A stretch of 64,000 nucleotides of DNA from Bradyrhizobium arachidis (GTDB lineage Bacteria > Pseudomonadota > Alphaproteobacteria > Rhizobiales > Xanthobacteraceae). The notes beneath the pieces were generated by a model. The model did no database searches. It had not been told where the DNA came from and saw only the letters and a list, made by a program, of their open reading frames with translations. The first letter of the stretch is position 1, and each line of letters begins with the position of its first letter. The stretch covers positions 4,278,001-4,342,000 of the forward strand of contig NZ_CP030050.1 in NCBI RefSeq assembly GCF_015291705.1, given 5' to 3'. Made by a program: the position numbers and the translations under genes. Shown piece after piece: positions 43,151-51,873 of the stretch.

Positions 43151-43924
43151 ATGGATATCATGACGGGCGTTGGGCTCACGGCCGGCATCATCGTCATCAC
43201 GGCGATGATTTTCATGGGCGGCGACCTCCACATGTTCATCTCCGAACATGCGATGATCATCATCTTCGGCGGCTCGATCTCCGCCACCATGATCCGCTTT
43301 CCGCTCTCGGCGCTCCTGCACGGCCTTCCGCTCGGCGCCAAGTTCGCCTTCACCATGAGCCGGCTGTCGGCGCACGACCTCGTCGACGAGCTCGCTCGTA
43401 TCGCCGAGATCGCCCGCAAGCAGGGCCCGGTCGGCCTCGAAAAGGTCGAGACCGACGAGCCGTTCCTGGCCAAGGGCATCCGCTACGTCGCCGACGGCTA
43501 CGACCTCGACTTCATCCGCGACAATCTCGAGCGCGACCGCGACAACTTCCTGATGCACCTCGACGAGGGCAGCAAGATCTACCGCGCCATCGGCGACTGC
43601 GCCCCGGCCTTCGGCATGATCGGCACCCTGATCGGCATGGTGCAGATGTTCGCCAACATGACCGACCCCTCCAAGCTCGGCCCGTTCATGGCGACCGCGC
43701 TGCTCGCGACGCTCTACGGCGCGCTGGTCGCCAACCTGTTCTGTCTGCCGATCGCCGACAAGCTGCACGGCAAGCTGCTGGACGAAGAGACCAACCGCAC
43801 CCTGATCATCGACGGCATCCTGATGATCCGCGACTCCAAGAGCCCGACGCTCGTGCGCGAAATGCTGCTGGCCTATCTGCCGGAGAAGCATCGTCACGCC
43901 GAGGGCGAGCCGGTGCCGGCGTAA
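43151..43924 (+). CDS. motA: MotA/PomA-like proton channel protein
   Basis: A 257-residue MotA-family stator protein with four membrane helices: two near the N-terminus (5-25 and 33-50) and two after a large cytoplasmic loop (IYRAIGDCAPAFGMIGTLIGMVQMF and MATALLATLYGALVANLFCLPIADKL). The PAFGMIGTLIG segment carries the conserved proline. With the following MotB-like gene it forms an ion-driven stator. No flagellar genes are nearby, so it may be a secondary flagellar stator or drive another process. GGAG precedes the ATG by six bases. Confidence 0.88.
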   Translation: MDIMTGVGLTAGIIVITAMIFMGGDLHMFISEHAMIIIFGGSISATMIRFPLSALLHGLPLGAKFAFTMSRLSAHDLVDELARIAEIARKQGPVGLEKVETDEPFLAKGIRYVADGYDLDFIRDNLERDRDNFLMHLDEGSKIYRAIGDCAPAFGMIGTLIGMVQMFANMTDPSKLGPFMATALLATLYGALVANLFCLPIADKLHGKLLDEETNRTLIIDGILMIRDSKSPTLVREMLLAYLPEKHRHAEGEPVPA

Positions 43925-43945
43925 CGCCCGCCGGGATCTTGCGAG

Positions 43946-44776
43946 ATGGCCAAGAAGAAGCGCGGCGATGCTCACGGCGGTGGTCACGGCTGGTTCGTGA
44001 CCTTCGCCGACCTGATGGGCCTGATGATGAGCTTCTTCGTGATGCTCGTCGCGTTCTCGACGCAGGACGCCAACAAGCTGAAGATCGTCGCCGGCTCGAT
44101 GCGCGACGCCTTCGGCGTGCAGAGCGAAGCGCGCTATGCGGGCATCGTCGAATCCGACGGCCTGCCGACGCGCCCGCGGCTGAAGAACGTCGACCACATC
44201 CAGCCCGAGGATGCCTCCAACACGCCGACCCCGGACCAGGAGGATCGCGACAAGACCTCCGGCGCGAAGATCAAGGTCGATCGCAATTTCGCGCTCGCCG
44301 CGGCCTCGCTGCGCCAGGCCTTGCAGGACATGCCGGAACTAACCGAGATGTCCAAGCACATCATGTTTGAGGAGACCAAGCAGGGTCTTAACCTCGAGAT
44401 CGTCGACCAGGATGGCCGCTCGATGTTCGCCGACGGCTCCAAGGTGCCGTACGACCGCACCCGCCGTCTGATCGAGAAGCTCGCTATCCCGCTCAAGGCG
44501 ACGCCGCTGCGCGTCTCCATCGCCGGCCACACTGCGGCCGGATTCGTGCCGACTCGCAGCGACTACGGCGCCTTCGACCTCTCGGCCGACCGCGCCAACG
44601 CCGTGCGCCAGATACTCGAACGCGAGGGCCTGCCGCCGTCCCACATCTTCGCCGTCTCCGGCAAGGCGGACACCCAGCCGCTGTTTCCGGACGATCCCTC
44701 GCTCGCGGCCAACCGGCGGGTAACCATCACCCTGATGCGCGAAGATCCGCCGCTGCCGCCGAATCTGAAGCCGTAA
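43946..44776 (+). CDS. motB: MotB-like stator protein with OmpA domain
   Basis: A 276-residue partner of the MotA-like protein. A basic N-terminus (MAKKKRGDAHGGGHG) leads to a single membrane helix with the proton-carrying Asp22 in WFVTFADLMGLMMSFFVML. Then comes a periplasmic linker and an OmpA-type peptidoglycan-binding domain (about 130-265; VSIAGHTAAGF, LSADRANAVRQIL, ANRRVTITLM). The gap to the MotA-like gene is 21 bases. The helix motif indicates proton rather than sodium coupling only tentatively. Confidence 0.9.
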   Translation: MAKKKRGDAHGGGHGWFVTFADLMGLMMSFFVMLVAFSTQDANKLKIVAGSMRDAFGVQSEARYAGIVESDGLPTRPRLKNVDHIQPEDASNTPTPDQEDRDKTSGAKIKVDRNFALAAASLRQALQDMPELTEMSKHIMFEETKQGLNLEIVDQDGRSMFADGSKVPYDRTRRLIEKLAIPLKATPLRVSIAGHTAAGFVPTRSDYGAFDLSADRANAVRQILEREGLPPSHIFAVSGKADTQPLFPDDPSLAANRRVTITLMREDPPLPPNLKP

Positions 44777-44944
44777 CCCCTTGCGCTACCATTCTACCTG
44801 AGGCATCTCGTCGCGCAGGCGACGGCGTGGCTGCGCCGTCACAGCATCTGCCGCTGCGCCTGCTATGTTGTGCCAATTGACACGCGCGCAGGAAGCGTCA
44901 AAAGGCGCCGGATCAATTCAAGGGAAGAAGCGTTTTCCACCCTC

Positions 44945-46843
44945 ATGGCGGCGAGCATTACATCGACCGAGGCCCAGGAAGGGCCGGTCAAAACAGGCTT
45001 TTGGGCGCTCACGCTCGGGAGCATTGGCGTCGTCTTCGGCGATATCGGCACGTCGCCGCTCTACGCATTCCACGAGGCGGTACGGGGCGCCGCCGGTGGC
45101 GAGCCGGTCTCGCGGGTCATCGTGCTTGGCGTGCTCTCGCTGATCCTGTGGGCGCTGTTCATCGTCGTCACCGCCAAATACGTCCTGCTGCTCTTGCGCG
45201 CCGACAATAACGGGGAGGGCGGCACGCTCTCGCTGATGGCGCTCGGCCAGCGCGCGCTCGGACGTCGGAGCTGGTTCCTGCTAGCGCTGGGCGTGGTCGG
45301 CGCCTCCATGTTCATCGGCGATTCCATGATCACGCCGGCGATCTCGGTGCTGTCGGCGGTCGACGGACTGAAGCTCGCAACGCCTGCGTTCGAGCACTAT
45401 GTCGTGCCGCTCACGGTCCTGATCCTGGCGCTGCTGTTCGCGGTGCAGAGCAAGGGCACCGCGCTGGTGGCCTCGGCGTTCGGGCCGGTGATGGTGATCT
45501 GGTTCACCTGCCTTGCGGTGATGGGCGCCGTCCACATCGCCGACGATCCGACGGTGCTGGCGGCGATCAATCCCTACTACGCGCTGCAATTCCTGTTGTT
45601 GCACGGCACGATTGGTCTCGTGACGCTCGGCGCCGTGTTCCTGGCGGTCACCGGCGGCGAGGCGCTCTACGCCGATCTCGGCCATTTTGGCCGCAAGCCG
45701 ATACAGTCGGCCTGGATGTTCTTTGTGCTGCCCTCGCTGTTGATCAACTATTTCGGACAAGGCGCCCTGGTGCTGTCTGATCCCAGCGCGATCGAACATT
45801 CCTTCTATCGCATGGTGCCCGAGAGCCTCGTGCTGCCGCTGGTTGGCCTTGCGACCGCGGCCACCGTGATCGCGAGCCAGGCGGTGATCACCGGCGCCTA
45901 TTCGCTGGTCTATCAGGCGGTGCAGCTCGGCCTCCTGCCGCGCTTCGAGGTGCGCTACACCTCCGAGACCCATGCCGGTCAGATCTATCTGCCGCGGGTG
46001 AACCGGCTGCTGCTGATCGGCGTGATGCTGCTGGTCCTGCTGTTCCACACGCCCAGCAATCTGGCTTCGGCCTATGGCATCGCAGTCTCCACCACCATGG
46101 TGGCCGACGGCATCATGGGCTTCGTCGTGATCTGGAAGCTGTGGAATTGGCGCGCCGCGACCGCCGCGGTCGTGATCCTGCCCTTCGTCATGGTCGACAT
46201 GACCTTCTTCAGCGCCAATCTGCTCAAGCTGCTCGAAGGCGCCTGGGTGCCGCTGCTGTTCGGTGCGGCCATGGCGGGCACGATCTGGACATGGCGGAAG
46301 GGCTCGGGAATCCTGATCCAGAAGACGCGCCGGATCGAGGTGCCGCTGGACGACCTGATCCGGAGCCTGGAGAAGAGGCCGCCGCACATCGTCAAGGGCA
46401 CCGCGGTGTTCCTCACCAGCGATCCCGCCTTCGTGCCGACCGCGCTGCTGCACAATCTCAAGCACAACAAGGTGCTGCACGAGCACAACGTGATCCTGAC
46501 CATCGAGACCGCGCATACGCCGCGGGTCGATCTCTCCGAACGGTTCCGGATGGAGAAGATCAGCGACAAGTTCTCGAAGGTCCGCCTGCGCTTCGGCTTC
46601 ATGGAGCAGCCGAACGTGCCCAAGGCGCTTGCGATCGCACGCAAGCAGGGCTGGCAGTTCGACATCATGTCGACGTCGTTCTTCGTGTCGCGGAGGTCGC
46701 TGAAGGCGTCGGCCCAGTCGGGCATGCCGCTGTGGCAGGACCATCTGTTCATCGCCCTGAGCCGGTCCGCCAACGACGCCACCGACTATTTCCAGATTCC
46801 CACCGGGCGGGTGGTTGAAGTCGGAACCCAAGTGACTATTTGA
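44945..46843 (+). CDS. kup: Kup-family potassium uptake protein, first copy
   Basis: A 632-residue proton-potassium symporter of the Kup/HAK family with about 12 membrane helices: [19 protein letters not shown] at the start, [33 protein letters not shown] and [15 protein letters not shown], followed by a cytoplasmic C-terminal domain of about 170 residues. ATG at 44945 begins [13 protein letters not shown] second, closely related kup follows after 143 bases on the same strand. Confidence 0.94.
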   Translation: MAASITSTEAQEGPVKTGFWALTLGSIGVVFGDIGTSPLYAFHEAVRGAAGGEPVSRVIVLGVLSLILWALFIVVTAKYVLLLLRADNNGEGGTLSLMALGQRALGRRSWFLLALGVVGASMFIGDSMITPAISVLSAVDGLKLATPAFEHYVVPLTVLILALLFAVQSKGTALVASAFGPVMVIWFTCLAVMGAVHIADDPTVLAAINPYYALQFLLLHGTIGLVTLGAVFLAVTGGEALYADLGHFGRKPIQSAWMFFVLPSLLINYFGQGALVLSDPSAIEHSFYRMVPESLVLPLVGLATAATVIASQAVITGAYSLVYQAVQLGLLPRFEVRYTSETHAGQIYLPRVNRLLLIGVMLLVLLFHTPSNLASAYGIAVSTTMVADGIMGFVVIWKLWNWRAATAAVVILPFVMVDMTFFSANLLKLLEGAWVPLLFGAAMAGTIWTWRKGSGILIQKTRRIEVPLDDLIRSLEKRPPHIVKGTAVFLTSDPAFVPTALLHNLKHNKVLHEHNVILTIETAHTPRVDLSERFRMEKISDKFSKVRLRFGFMEQPNVPKALAIARKQGWQFDIMSTSFFVSRRSLKASAQSGMPLWQDHLFIALSRSANDATDYFQIPTGRVVEVGTQVTI

Positions 46844-46860
46844 AAACGCAACTGCTGAAC

Positions 46861-46879
46861 CCATGCGAAATTCGCATGG
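46861..46879. promoter_or_regulatory. Perfect 19-base hyphenated palindrome between the kup genes
   Basis: CCATGCGAA-A-TTCGCATGG has nine-base arms around one base and lies 107 bases before the second kup start and 17 bases after the first kup stop. No T-tract follows, so an operator is more likely than a terminator. A transcript hairpin is also possible. Confidence 0.5.
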
Positions 46880-46986
46880 CGAGGGCCCAGAATCGGGCTA
46901 GGCTATGCCGGCAGCGCAGGACTATAAGCCGCGCGCTCTTCCGCCGTTGTGCAGTGAAGCATTTTTAGAGGCCATCGGGCTCTCCC

Positions 46987-48915
46987 ATGACAAGCGACGT
47001 AGCGATTTCCGCCCCGGAAACGGCGGCGGCCAATGGGCATGGCGAGGCCCACACCACCGCCGGTTTCGGCGCGCTGACGCTTGGCAGCATCGGCGTCGTC
47101 TATGGCGACATCGGCACCAGCCCGCTCTACGCGTTCCGCGAGGCTGTGCTGGCCGCCTCGGGCGCGGAGGGCGCGCCGACGACGGCGGCCGTGCTCGGCG
47201 TGGTGTCCTTGATCCTGTGGGCGCTGATCGTCGTGGTGACGCTCAAATACGTCGTGATCCTGCTGCGCGCCGACAACAATGGCGAGGGCGGCACGCTGGC
47301 GCTGATGGCGCTGGCCCAGCGCGCGGTCGGCACCGGCGGGGCCACCATCGTCCTGCTCGGCATCATCTCCGGCGCGCTGTTCTACGGCGATGCCGTGATC
47401 ACCCCGGCTGTGTCGGTGCTGTCGGCGATCGAAGGCATGAAGGACGTCACGCTGACCTTCGAGCCCTATATCGTTCCGCTCACGGTTGTGATCCTGGTCT
47501 GCCTGTTCGCCGTGCAGTCGCGCGGCACAGCCCGTGTCGCCGCGTTCTTCGGCCCGGTGATGTGCGTCTGGTTTGCCGTGATTGCGGTCGCGGCGATCGG
47601 GCCGGTCATCCGGCAGCCGCAAATTCTGTTCGCGTTGAACCCGCTCTATGCGGTGTCGTTCATGCTCCACCACGGCATCATCGGCTTCGTGACGCTGGGC
47701 GCGGTGTTCCTGGCGGTGACCGGCGCCGAGGCGCTCTATGCCGACCTCGGCCATTTCGGCAAGCGGCCGATCCAGACCGCCTGGTTGTTCATCGTGCTGC
47801 CGTCGCTGGCGCTGAACTATCTGGGGCAGGGCGCGCTCATCCTGGATGACCCCGGGGCGATCGTGAGCCCGTTCTTCCAGCTGTTCCCGCAAGGCTGGCT
47901 GCGCGGCAGCATGGTCGTGCTGGCCACCATGGCGACCGTGATCGCGAGCCAGGCCGTCATCACCGGCGCCTATTCGCTGACGCGTCAGGCGATCCAGCTC
48001 GGTCTGCTCCCGCGATTCGAAATTCGCCATACGTCCGAGGCCCATTCCGGCCAGATCTTCATCCCGCGCATCAACCAGCTGCTGCTGGTCGCCGTGATCC
48101 TGATGGTGCTGCTGTTCCGCTCCTCCAGCGCGCTGGCCTCCGCCTACGGCATCGCCGTGACCGGCACGATGGTCGTCACGGGAATGATGGGCTTCGTCGT
48201 GGTCTGGAAGGCCTGGCGCTGGTCGCCGGTCGCCGCCGCGGCGCTGATCGTCCCGTTCCTGTGCCTCGACTTCACCTTCCTTGCCGCCAATCTGCTCAAG
48301 GTGTTCGAGGGCGGCTGGGTGCCGCTGGCGCTCGGCTCGCTGATGATCCTGCTGATGTACACTTGGCGGCGCGGCAGCCGGCTGCTGTTCGAGAAGTCGC
48401 GCAAGCTCGAGTTCCCGCTCGCCGACCTCGTCGCGATGCTGGAGAAGCGGCCGCCGCAGCGTGTGCCCGGCACCGCCGTGTTCCTGACCTCGGACCCGCT
48501 CAGCGCGCCGACCGCGCTGATGCATAGTCTGAAGCACTACAAGGTGCTGCACGAGAAGAACGTCATTCTCACCATCGAGACCGCGCAGACCCCGCGCATC
48601 GATCCGGCCGAGCGCGTCAAGCTGGAGCAGATCTCGCCAACCTTCTCCAAGGTGACGCTGAAGTTCGGCTTCATGGAATCGCCCAACGTGCCGAAGGCCC
48701 TCGCCATCGCCCGGAAGCTCGGCTGGCAGTTCGACATCATGTCGACCTCGTTCTTCCTGTCGCGCCGGGCGCTCAAGCCCGCCGCCCATTCCGGCATGCC
48801 GCGCTGGCAGGACCGGCTGTTCATCTCGCTGAGCCGCTCGGCCAACGATGCCACCGACTATTTCCAGATCCCGAGCGGCCGCGTGGTCGAGGTCGGAACG
48901 CAGGTGACGATCTAG
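46987..48915 (+). CDS. kup: Kup-family potassium uptake protein, second copy
   Basis: A 642-residue paralogue of the upstream Kup, with the same landmarks ([49 protein letters not shown]) and a nearly identical C-terminus ([20 protein letters not shown]). The two are clearly products of a tandem duplication, but differ in the second-helix region ([17 protein letters not shown] against [17 protein letters not shown]) and N-terminal tails. Tandem kup genes are known in rhizobia; a division by affinity or pH is inference. Confidence 0.94.
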   Translation: MTSDVAISAPETAAANGHGEAHTTAGFGALTLGSIGVVYGDIGTSPLYAFREAVLAASGAEGAPTTAAVLGVVSLILWALIVVVTLKYVVILLRADNNGEGGTLALMALAQRAVGTGGATIVLLGIISGALFYGDAVITPAVSVLSAIEGMKDVTLTFEPYIVPLTVVILVCLFAVQSRGTARVAAFFGPVMCVWFAVIAVAAIGPVIRQPQILFALNPLYAVSFMLHHGIIGFVTLGAVFLAVTGAEALYADLGHFGKRPIQTAWLFIVLPSLALNYLGQGALILDDPGAIVSPFFQLFPQGWLRGSMVVLATMATVIASQAVITGAYSLTRQAIQLGLLPRFEIRHTSEAHSGQIFIPRINQLLLVAVILMVLLFRSSSALASAYGIAVTGTMVVTGMMGFVVVWKAWRWSPVAAAALIVPFLCLDFTFLAANLLKVFEGGWVPLALGSLMILLMYTWRRGSRLLFEKSRKLEFPLADLVAMLEKRPPQRVPGTAVFLTSDPLSAPTALMHSLKHYKVLHEKNVILTIETAQTPRIDPAERVKLEQISPTFSKVTLKFGFMESPNVPKALAIARKLGWQFDIMSTSFFLSRRALKPAAHSGMPRWQDRLFISLSRSANDATDYFQIPSGRVVEVGTQVTI

Positions 48916-48934
48916 GCCGGGCATCCCGGCCTAG
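48912..48934 (+). terminator. Hairpin including the kup stop codon
   Basis: CTAGGCCGGG / CCCGGCCTAG form a perfect ten-base stem with the loop CAT; the left arm contains the TAG stop of the second kup gene. Only a weak T content follows (GATTCAAAG), so this is a likely transcript-end hairpin rather than a classical terminator. Confidence 0.5.
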
Positions 48935-49086
48935 GATTCAAAGCACACTTCAAGTCGCTGCGATTTAGCTTTAACTTGCGCAAGGCAGCTCAAGCCTTTG
49001 TAGCGCTTGATTTTCGTCTGCCGAGAGGCGAGGTTGCCGCCCGCCGGGATCGCCCCGGCAAGGACCCCGCGACGTTGGAGGATGAT

Positions 49087-49413
49087 GTGGCAAATCAAGT
49101 ACAGGATCTGACTCCGGAGGAGGTCTCCAAGGGTGTCGCGGAAGGCCGCTATCTCCTCGTCGACGTGCGCGAGCCGAACGAGGTCGAGGCCGAGGCCTAC
49201 CCCTATGGCGTCGTGGTGCCGCTCTCGACCTTCGATCCCAAGGCCATCCCCGATCCGCAAGGCAAGGAGGTCGTATTCGCCTGCCGCTCCGGCAAGCGCT
49301 CGGTGACGGCCTCGCTGGCGGCGCAGGCGGCGGGCCTGCCTTACGACAAGCATCTGGCCGGCGGCATGCTCGGTTGGAAGGCGGCGGGTCTTCCCAGCAA
49401 GGTCGGTGGCTGA
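49087..49413 (+). CDS. Rhodanese-like domain protein
   Basis: A 108-residue single rhodanese domain: LTPEEVSKGVAEGRYLLVDVREPNEV and the active-site loop FACRSGKRS with Cys66, then HLAGGMLGWKAAGLP. It probably moves a sulfane sulfur from thiosulfate or a persulfide donor. The GTG at 49087, with GGAGG six bases before, is the best start; the frame is open upstream but the extra sequence is not rhodanese-like. The aminotransferase gene follows after eight bases. Confidence 0.87.
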   Translation: MANQVQDLTPEEVSKGVAEGRYLLVDVREPNEVEAEAYPYGVVVPLSTFDPKAIPDPQGKEVVFACRSGKRSVTASLAAQAAGLPYDKHLAGGMLGWKAAGLPSKVGG

Positions 49414-49421
49414 TCGGCCCG

Positions 49422-50600
49422 ATGTCCAAGAGCTCGTCCCTGAACAAGGTCTTCGCCGACCTTCCTGTCACCATCTTCGAGGCGATGTCGCAGGCCGCGC
49501 GCGACAATGCCGCCATCAATCTCGGCCAGGGCTTTCCTGATGATCCGGGCCCCGAGGACATCCGCCGCGCCGCGGCCGACGCCTCGCTGAACGGCTACAA
49601 CCAGTATCCGTCGATGATGGGCCTGCCTGAGCTGCGCCAGGCGATCGCGACCCATTACGGCCACTGGCACGGCCTCAAGCTCGATCCGATGAGCGAGGTG
49701 ATGGTGACCTCCGGCGGCACCGAGGCTTTGACGTCGGCGATCCTCGCAGTGGTCCAGCCCGGCGACGAGGTGGTCTGCTTCCAGCCGGTCTATGATTCCT
49801 ACTTGCCGATCATCCGCCAGGCCGGCGGCATTCCGCGCCTCGTCCGGCTCGAGCCGCCGCACTGGCGGCTGAATGAGGACATGCTGAAAAGTGTCTTCAA
49901 TTCAAAGACCAAGGCGGTGCTGTTCAACAACCCCTTGAATCCCTCCGCTGTGGTCTATCCGCGCGAGGACCTCGAGCTCCTGGCGCGCTACTGCCAGGAG
50001 TTCGACGTCATCGCGATCTGCGACGAGGTCTGGGAGCACGTCACCTTCGACGAGCACAAGCACATCCCGCTGATCACCATCCCCGGCATGCGTGACCGCA
50101 CCATCAAGGTCGGCTCGGCCGGCAAGATCTTTTCGCTGACCGGCTGGAAGATCGGCTTCGTCTGCGCCGCGCCGCCGCTCTTGCGCGTCGCCGCCAAGGT
50201 GCACCAGTTCCTGACCTTCACCACCGCGCCGAACCTGCAGGCCGCCGTTGCCTACGGTCTCGGCAAGTCCGACGACTACTTCCTGTCGATGCGCAAGGAC
50301 CTGACGCGGAGCAGAGACCGTCTCACCAAGGGCCTCGAAAGCCTCGGCTTCCCGGTGCTGAAGTCGCAAGGCACCTACTTCCTCACCGTCGACCTGTCGC
50401 CGCTCGGGCTGAACGAAAGCGACACCGAGTTCTGCTGGCGGATCGTCAAAGACTACAAGGTCGCGGCGATCCCGGTCTCGGCGTTCTACGAGCAGGACCC
50501 GGTGACCTCGGTGGTGCGCTTCTGCTTTGCCAAGAAGGACGAGACCCTCGACACCGCACTGGAGCGGCTGTCGGACGCGGTGCGTGGACGCAAGAGGTAG
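49422..50600 (+). CDS. Class I/II PLP-dependent aminotransferase
   Basis: A 392-residue fold-type I aminotransferase with the PLP lysine Lys235 in SAGKIFSLTGWKIGF, INLGQGFPDDPGPE near the N-terminus, VTSGGTEALTSA, and NNPLNPSA with the conserved asparagine. The GQGFPD and SLTGWKIGF pattern is that of the kynurenine aminotransferase / cysteine-S-conjugate beta-lyase subgroup (YbdL/KAT-like). Linked to a rhodanese eight bases upstream, a sulfur amino acid such as methionine is a reasonable substrate guess. Confidence 0.9.
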   Translation: MSKSSSLNKVFADLPVTIFEAMSQAARDNAAINLGQGFPDDPGPEDIRRAAADASLNGYNQYPSMMGLPELRQAIATHYGHWHGLKLDPMSEVMVTSGGTEALTSAILAVVQPGDEVVCFQPVYDSYLPIIRQAGGIPRLVRLEPPHWRLNEDMLKSVFNSKTKAVLFNNPLNPSAVVYPREDLELLARYCQEFDVIAICDEVWEHVTFDEHKHIPLITIPGMRDRTIKVGSAGKIFSLTGWKIGFVCAAPPLLRVAAKVHQFLTFTTAPNLQAAVAYGLGKSDDYFLSMRKDLTRSRDRLTKGLESLGFPVLKSQGTYFLTVDLSPLGLNESDTEFCWRIVKDYKVAAIPVSAFYEQDPVTSVVRFCFAKKDETLDTALERLSDAVRGRKR

Positions 50601-50607
50601 ATTTGAG

Positions 50608-51720
50608 ATGACGAACGTCAGCCGCTCGCGGTTTCGCCTCGGTCTTGCAATCGCCGCCGCGCTGACGTTGCTCTCCGCTCCAGCGGGAGCCGAGGAACGC
50701 GTCGTCAACTTCTACAACTGGTCCAACTACATGGCGCCGGATGTCCTTGAGGCCTTCACCAAGGAGACCGGCATCAAGGTGGTCTACGACACCTTCGATG
50801 CCAACGAGACGCTGGAGACGCGCCTGATGGCCGGCAAGTCCGGCTATGACGTCGTGGTGCCCACAGCCTATTTCCTGCAGCGCCAGATCAAGGCCAACAT
50901 CTTCCAGAAGCTCGACAAGTCGAAGCTGCCGAACCTTGGCAATGCCTGGCCGATGGTGACCAAGCATCTCGCGACCTACGACCCCGGCAACGATTTTGCC
51001 GCGAACTACATGTGGGGCACGACGGGCATCGGCTACAACGTCGCCAAGGTGAAGCAGATCCTCGGACCCGACGCCAAGATCGACAGCTGGGACATCGTCT
51101 TCAAGCCGGAGAACCTCGCCAAGTTCAAGGACTGCGGCGTCCACATGCTCGACTCCGCCGACGACATCTTTCCGGCGGCGCTGAACTATCTCGGGCTCGA
51201 TCCGAACTCGACCAAGCAGGCGGACCTCGAGAAGGCCGCCGACGTCGTCGCCAAGGTTCGGCCGTCCGTGCGCAAGTTTCACTCGTCGGAATATTTGAGC
51301 GCGCTGGCCACTGGCGAGATCTGCTTCGTGGTCGGCTGGTCCGGCGACATCATGCAGGCCCGCGCCCGCGCGGCGGAAGCCAAGAGCGGCATCGAGATCG
51401 GCTACGCCATTCCGAAGGAGGGCGCGCAGATGTTCTTCGACAATCTCGCGATCCCCGCGGATGCCAAGAACGTCAAGGAGGCCTACGAGCTGATCAACTA
51501 TCTCTATCGCCCCGACGTCGCCGCCAAGAACTCGGACTTCCTGTCCTACGCGAGCGGCAACCTCGCCAGCCAGAAGCTGGTCGATCCAAAAATCCTGAAC
51601 GACAAGAACATCTATCCGGACGAGGCGACGCTTTCAAAACTGTTCGTCATCACGGCGCGCGAGCCGGCAACGCAGCGCATCATCAACCGGCTCTGGACCA
51701 AGGTGAAGACGGGGCGGTAG
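50608..51720 (+). CDS. Polyamine-type periplasmic binding protein (PotF/SpuD-like)
   Basis: A 370-residue exported solute-binding protein: signal peptide (residues 1-27, GLAIAAALTLLSAPAGAEE), then the PotF hallmark VVNFYNWSNYMAPDVLEAFT, KSGYDVVVPTAYFL, NYMWGTTGIGYN and PKEGAQMFFDNLAIPADAKN. It probably binds putrescine or spermidine for an ABC importer. No permease or ATPase genes adjoin it, so it must act with a transporter encoded elsewhere or serve as a sensor. It starts seven bases after the aminotransferase. Confidence 0.92.
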   Translation: MTNVSRSRFRLGLAIAAALTLLSAPAGAEERVVNFYNWSNYMAPDVLEAFTKETGIKVVYDTFDANETLETRLMAGKSGYDVVVPTAYFLQRQIKANIFQKLDKSKLPNLGNAWPMVTKHLATYDPGNDFAANYMWGTTGIGYNVAKVKQILGPDAKIDSWDIVFKPENLAKFKDCGVHMLDSADDIFPAALNYLGLDPNSTKQADLEKAADVVAKVRPSVRKFHSSEYLSALATGEICFVVGWSGDIMQARARAAEAKSGIEIGYAIPKEGAQMFFDNLAIPADAKNVKEAYELINYLYRPDVAAKNSDFLSYASGNLASQKLVDPKILNDKNIYPDEATLSKLFVITAREPATQRIINRLWTKVKTGR

Positions 51721-51873
51721 TCGGCTCGGGAACCAGCCCGGCAAACCAAATCCGCAAAACAACCCCTTGCACAGTAGAAGCGCCATCTGCGGGTCACCGT
51801 CGGTGACGGCGCCTAAGTCACGATCCGGGCTGGCCTAATCGACACGCGGGCGCAACACCGCGCGCAGCGCCGC

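Noticed and set aside
46903..48924. 673-codon minus-strand open frame over the second kup gene
   Set aside because: Mirror of a strongly conserved Kup protein; the product is dominated by His, Arg, Asp and Gln with no domain.
51793..51807. Palindrome GTCACCG-T-CGGTGAC after the binding-protein gene
   Set aside because: Seven-base arms without a T-tract in a 150-base convergent gap; too short to call terminator or operator.
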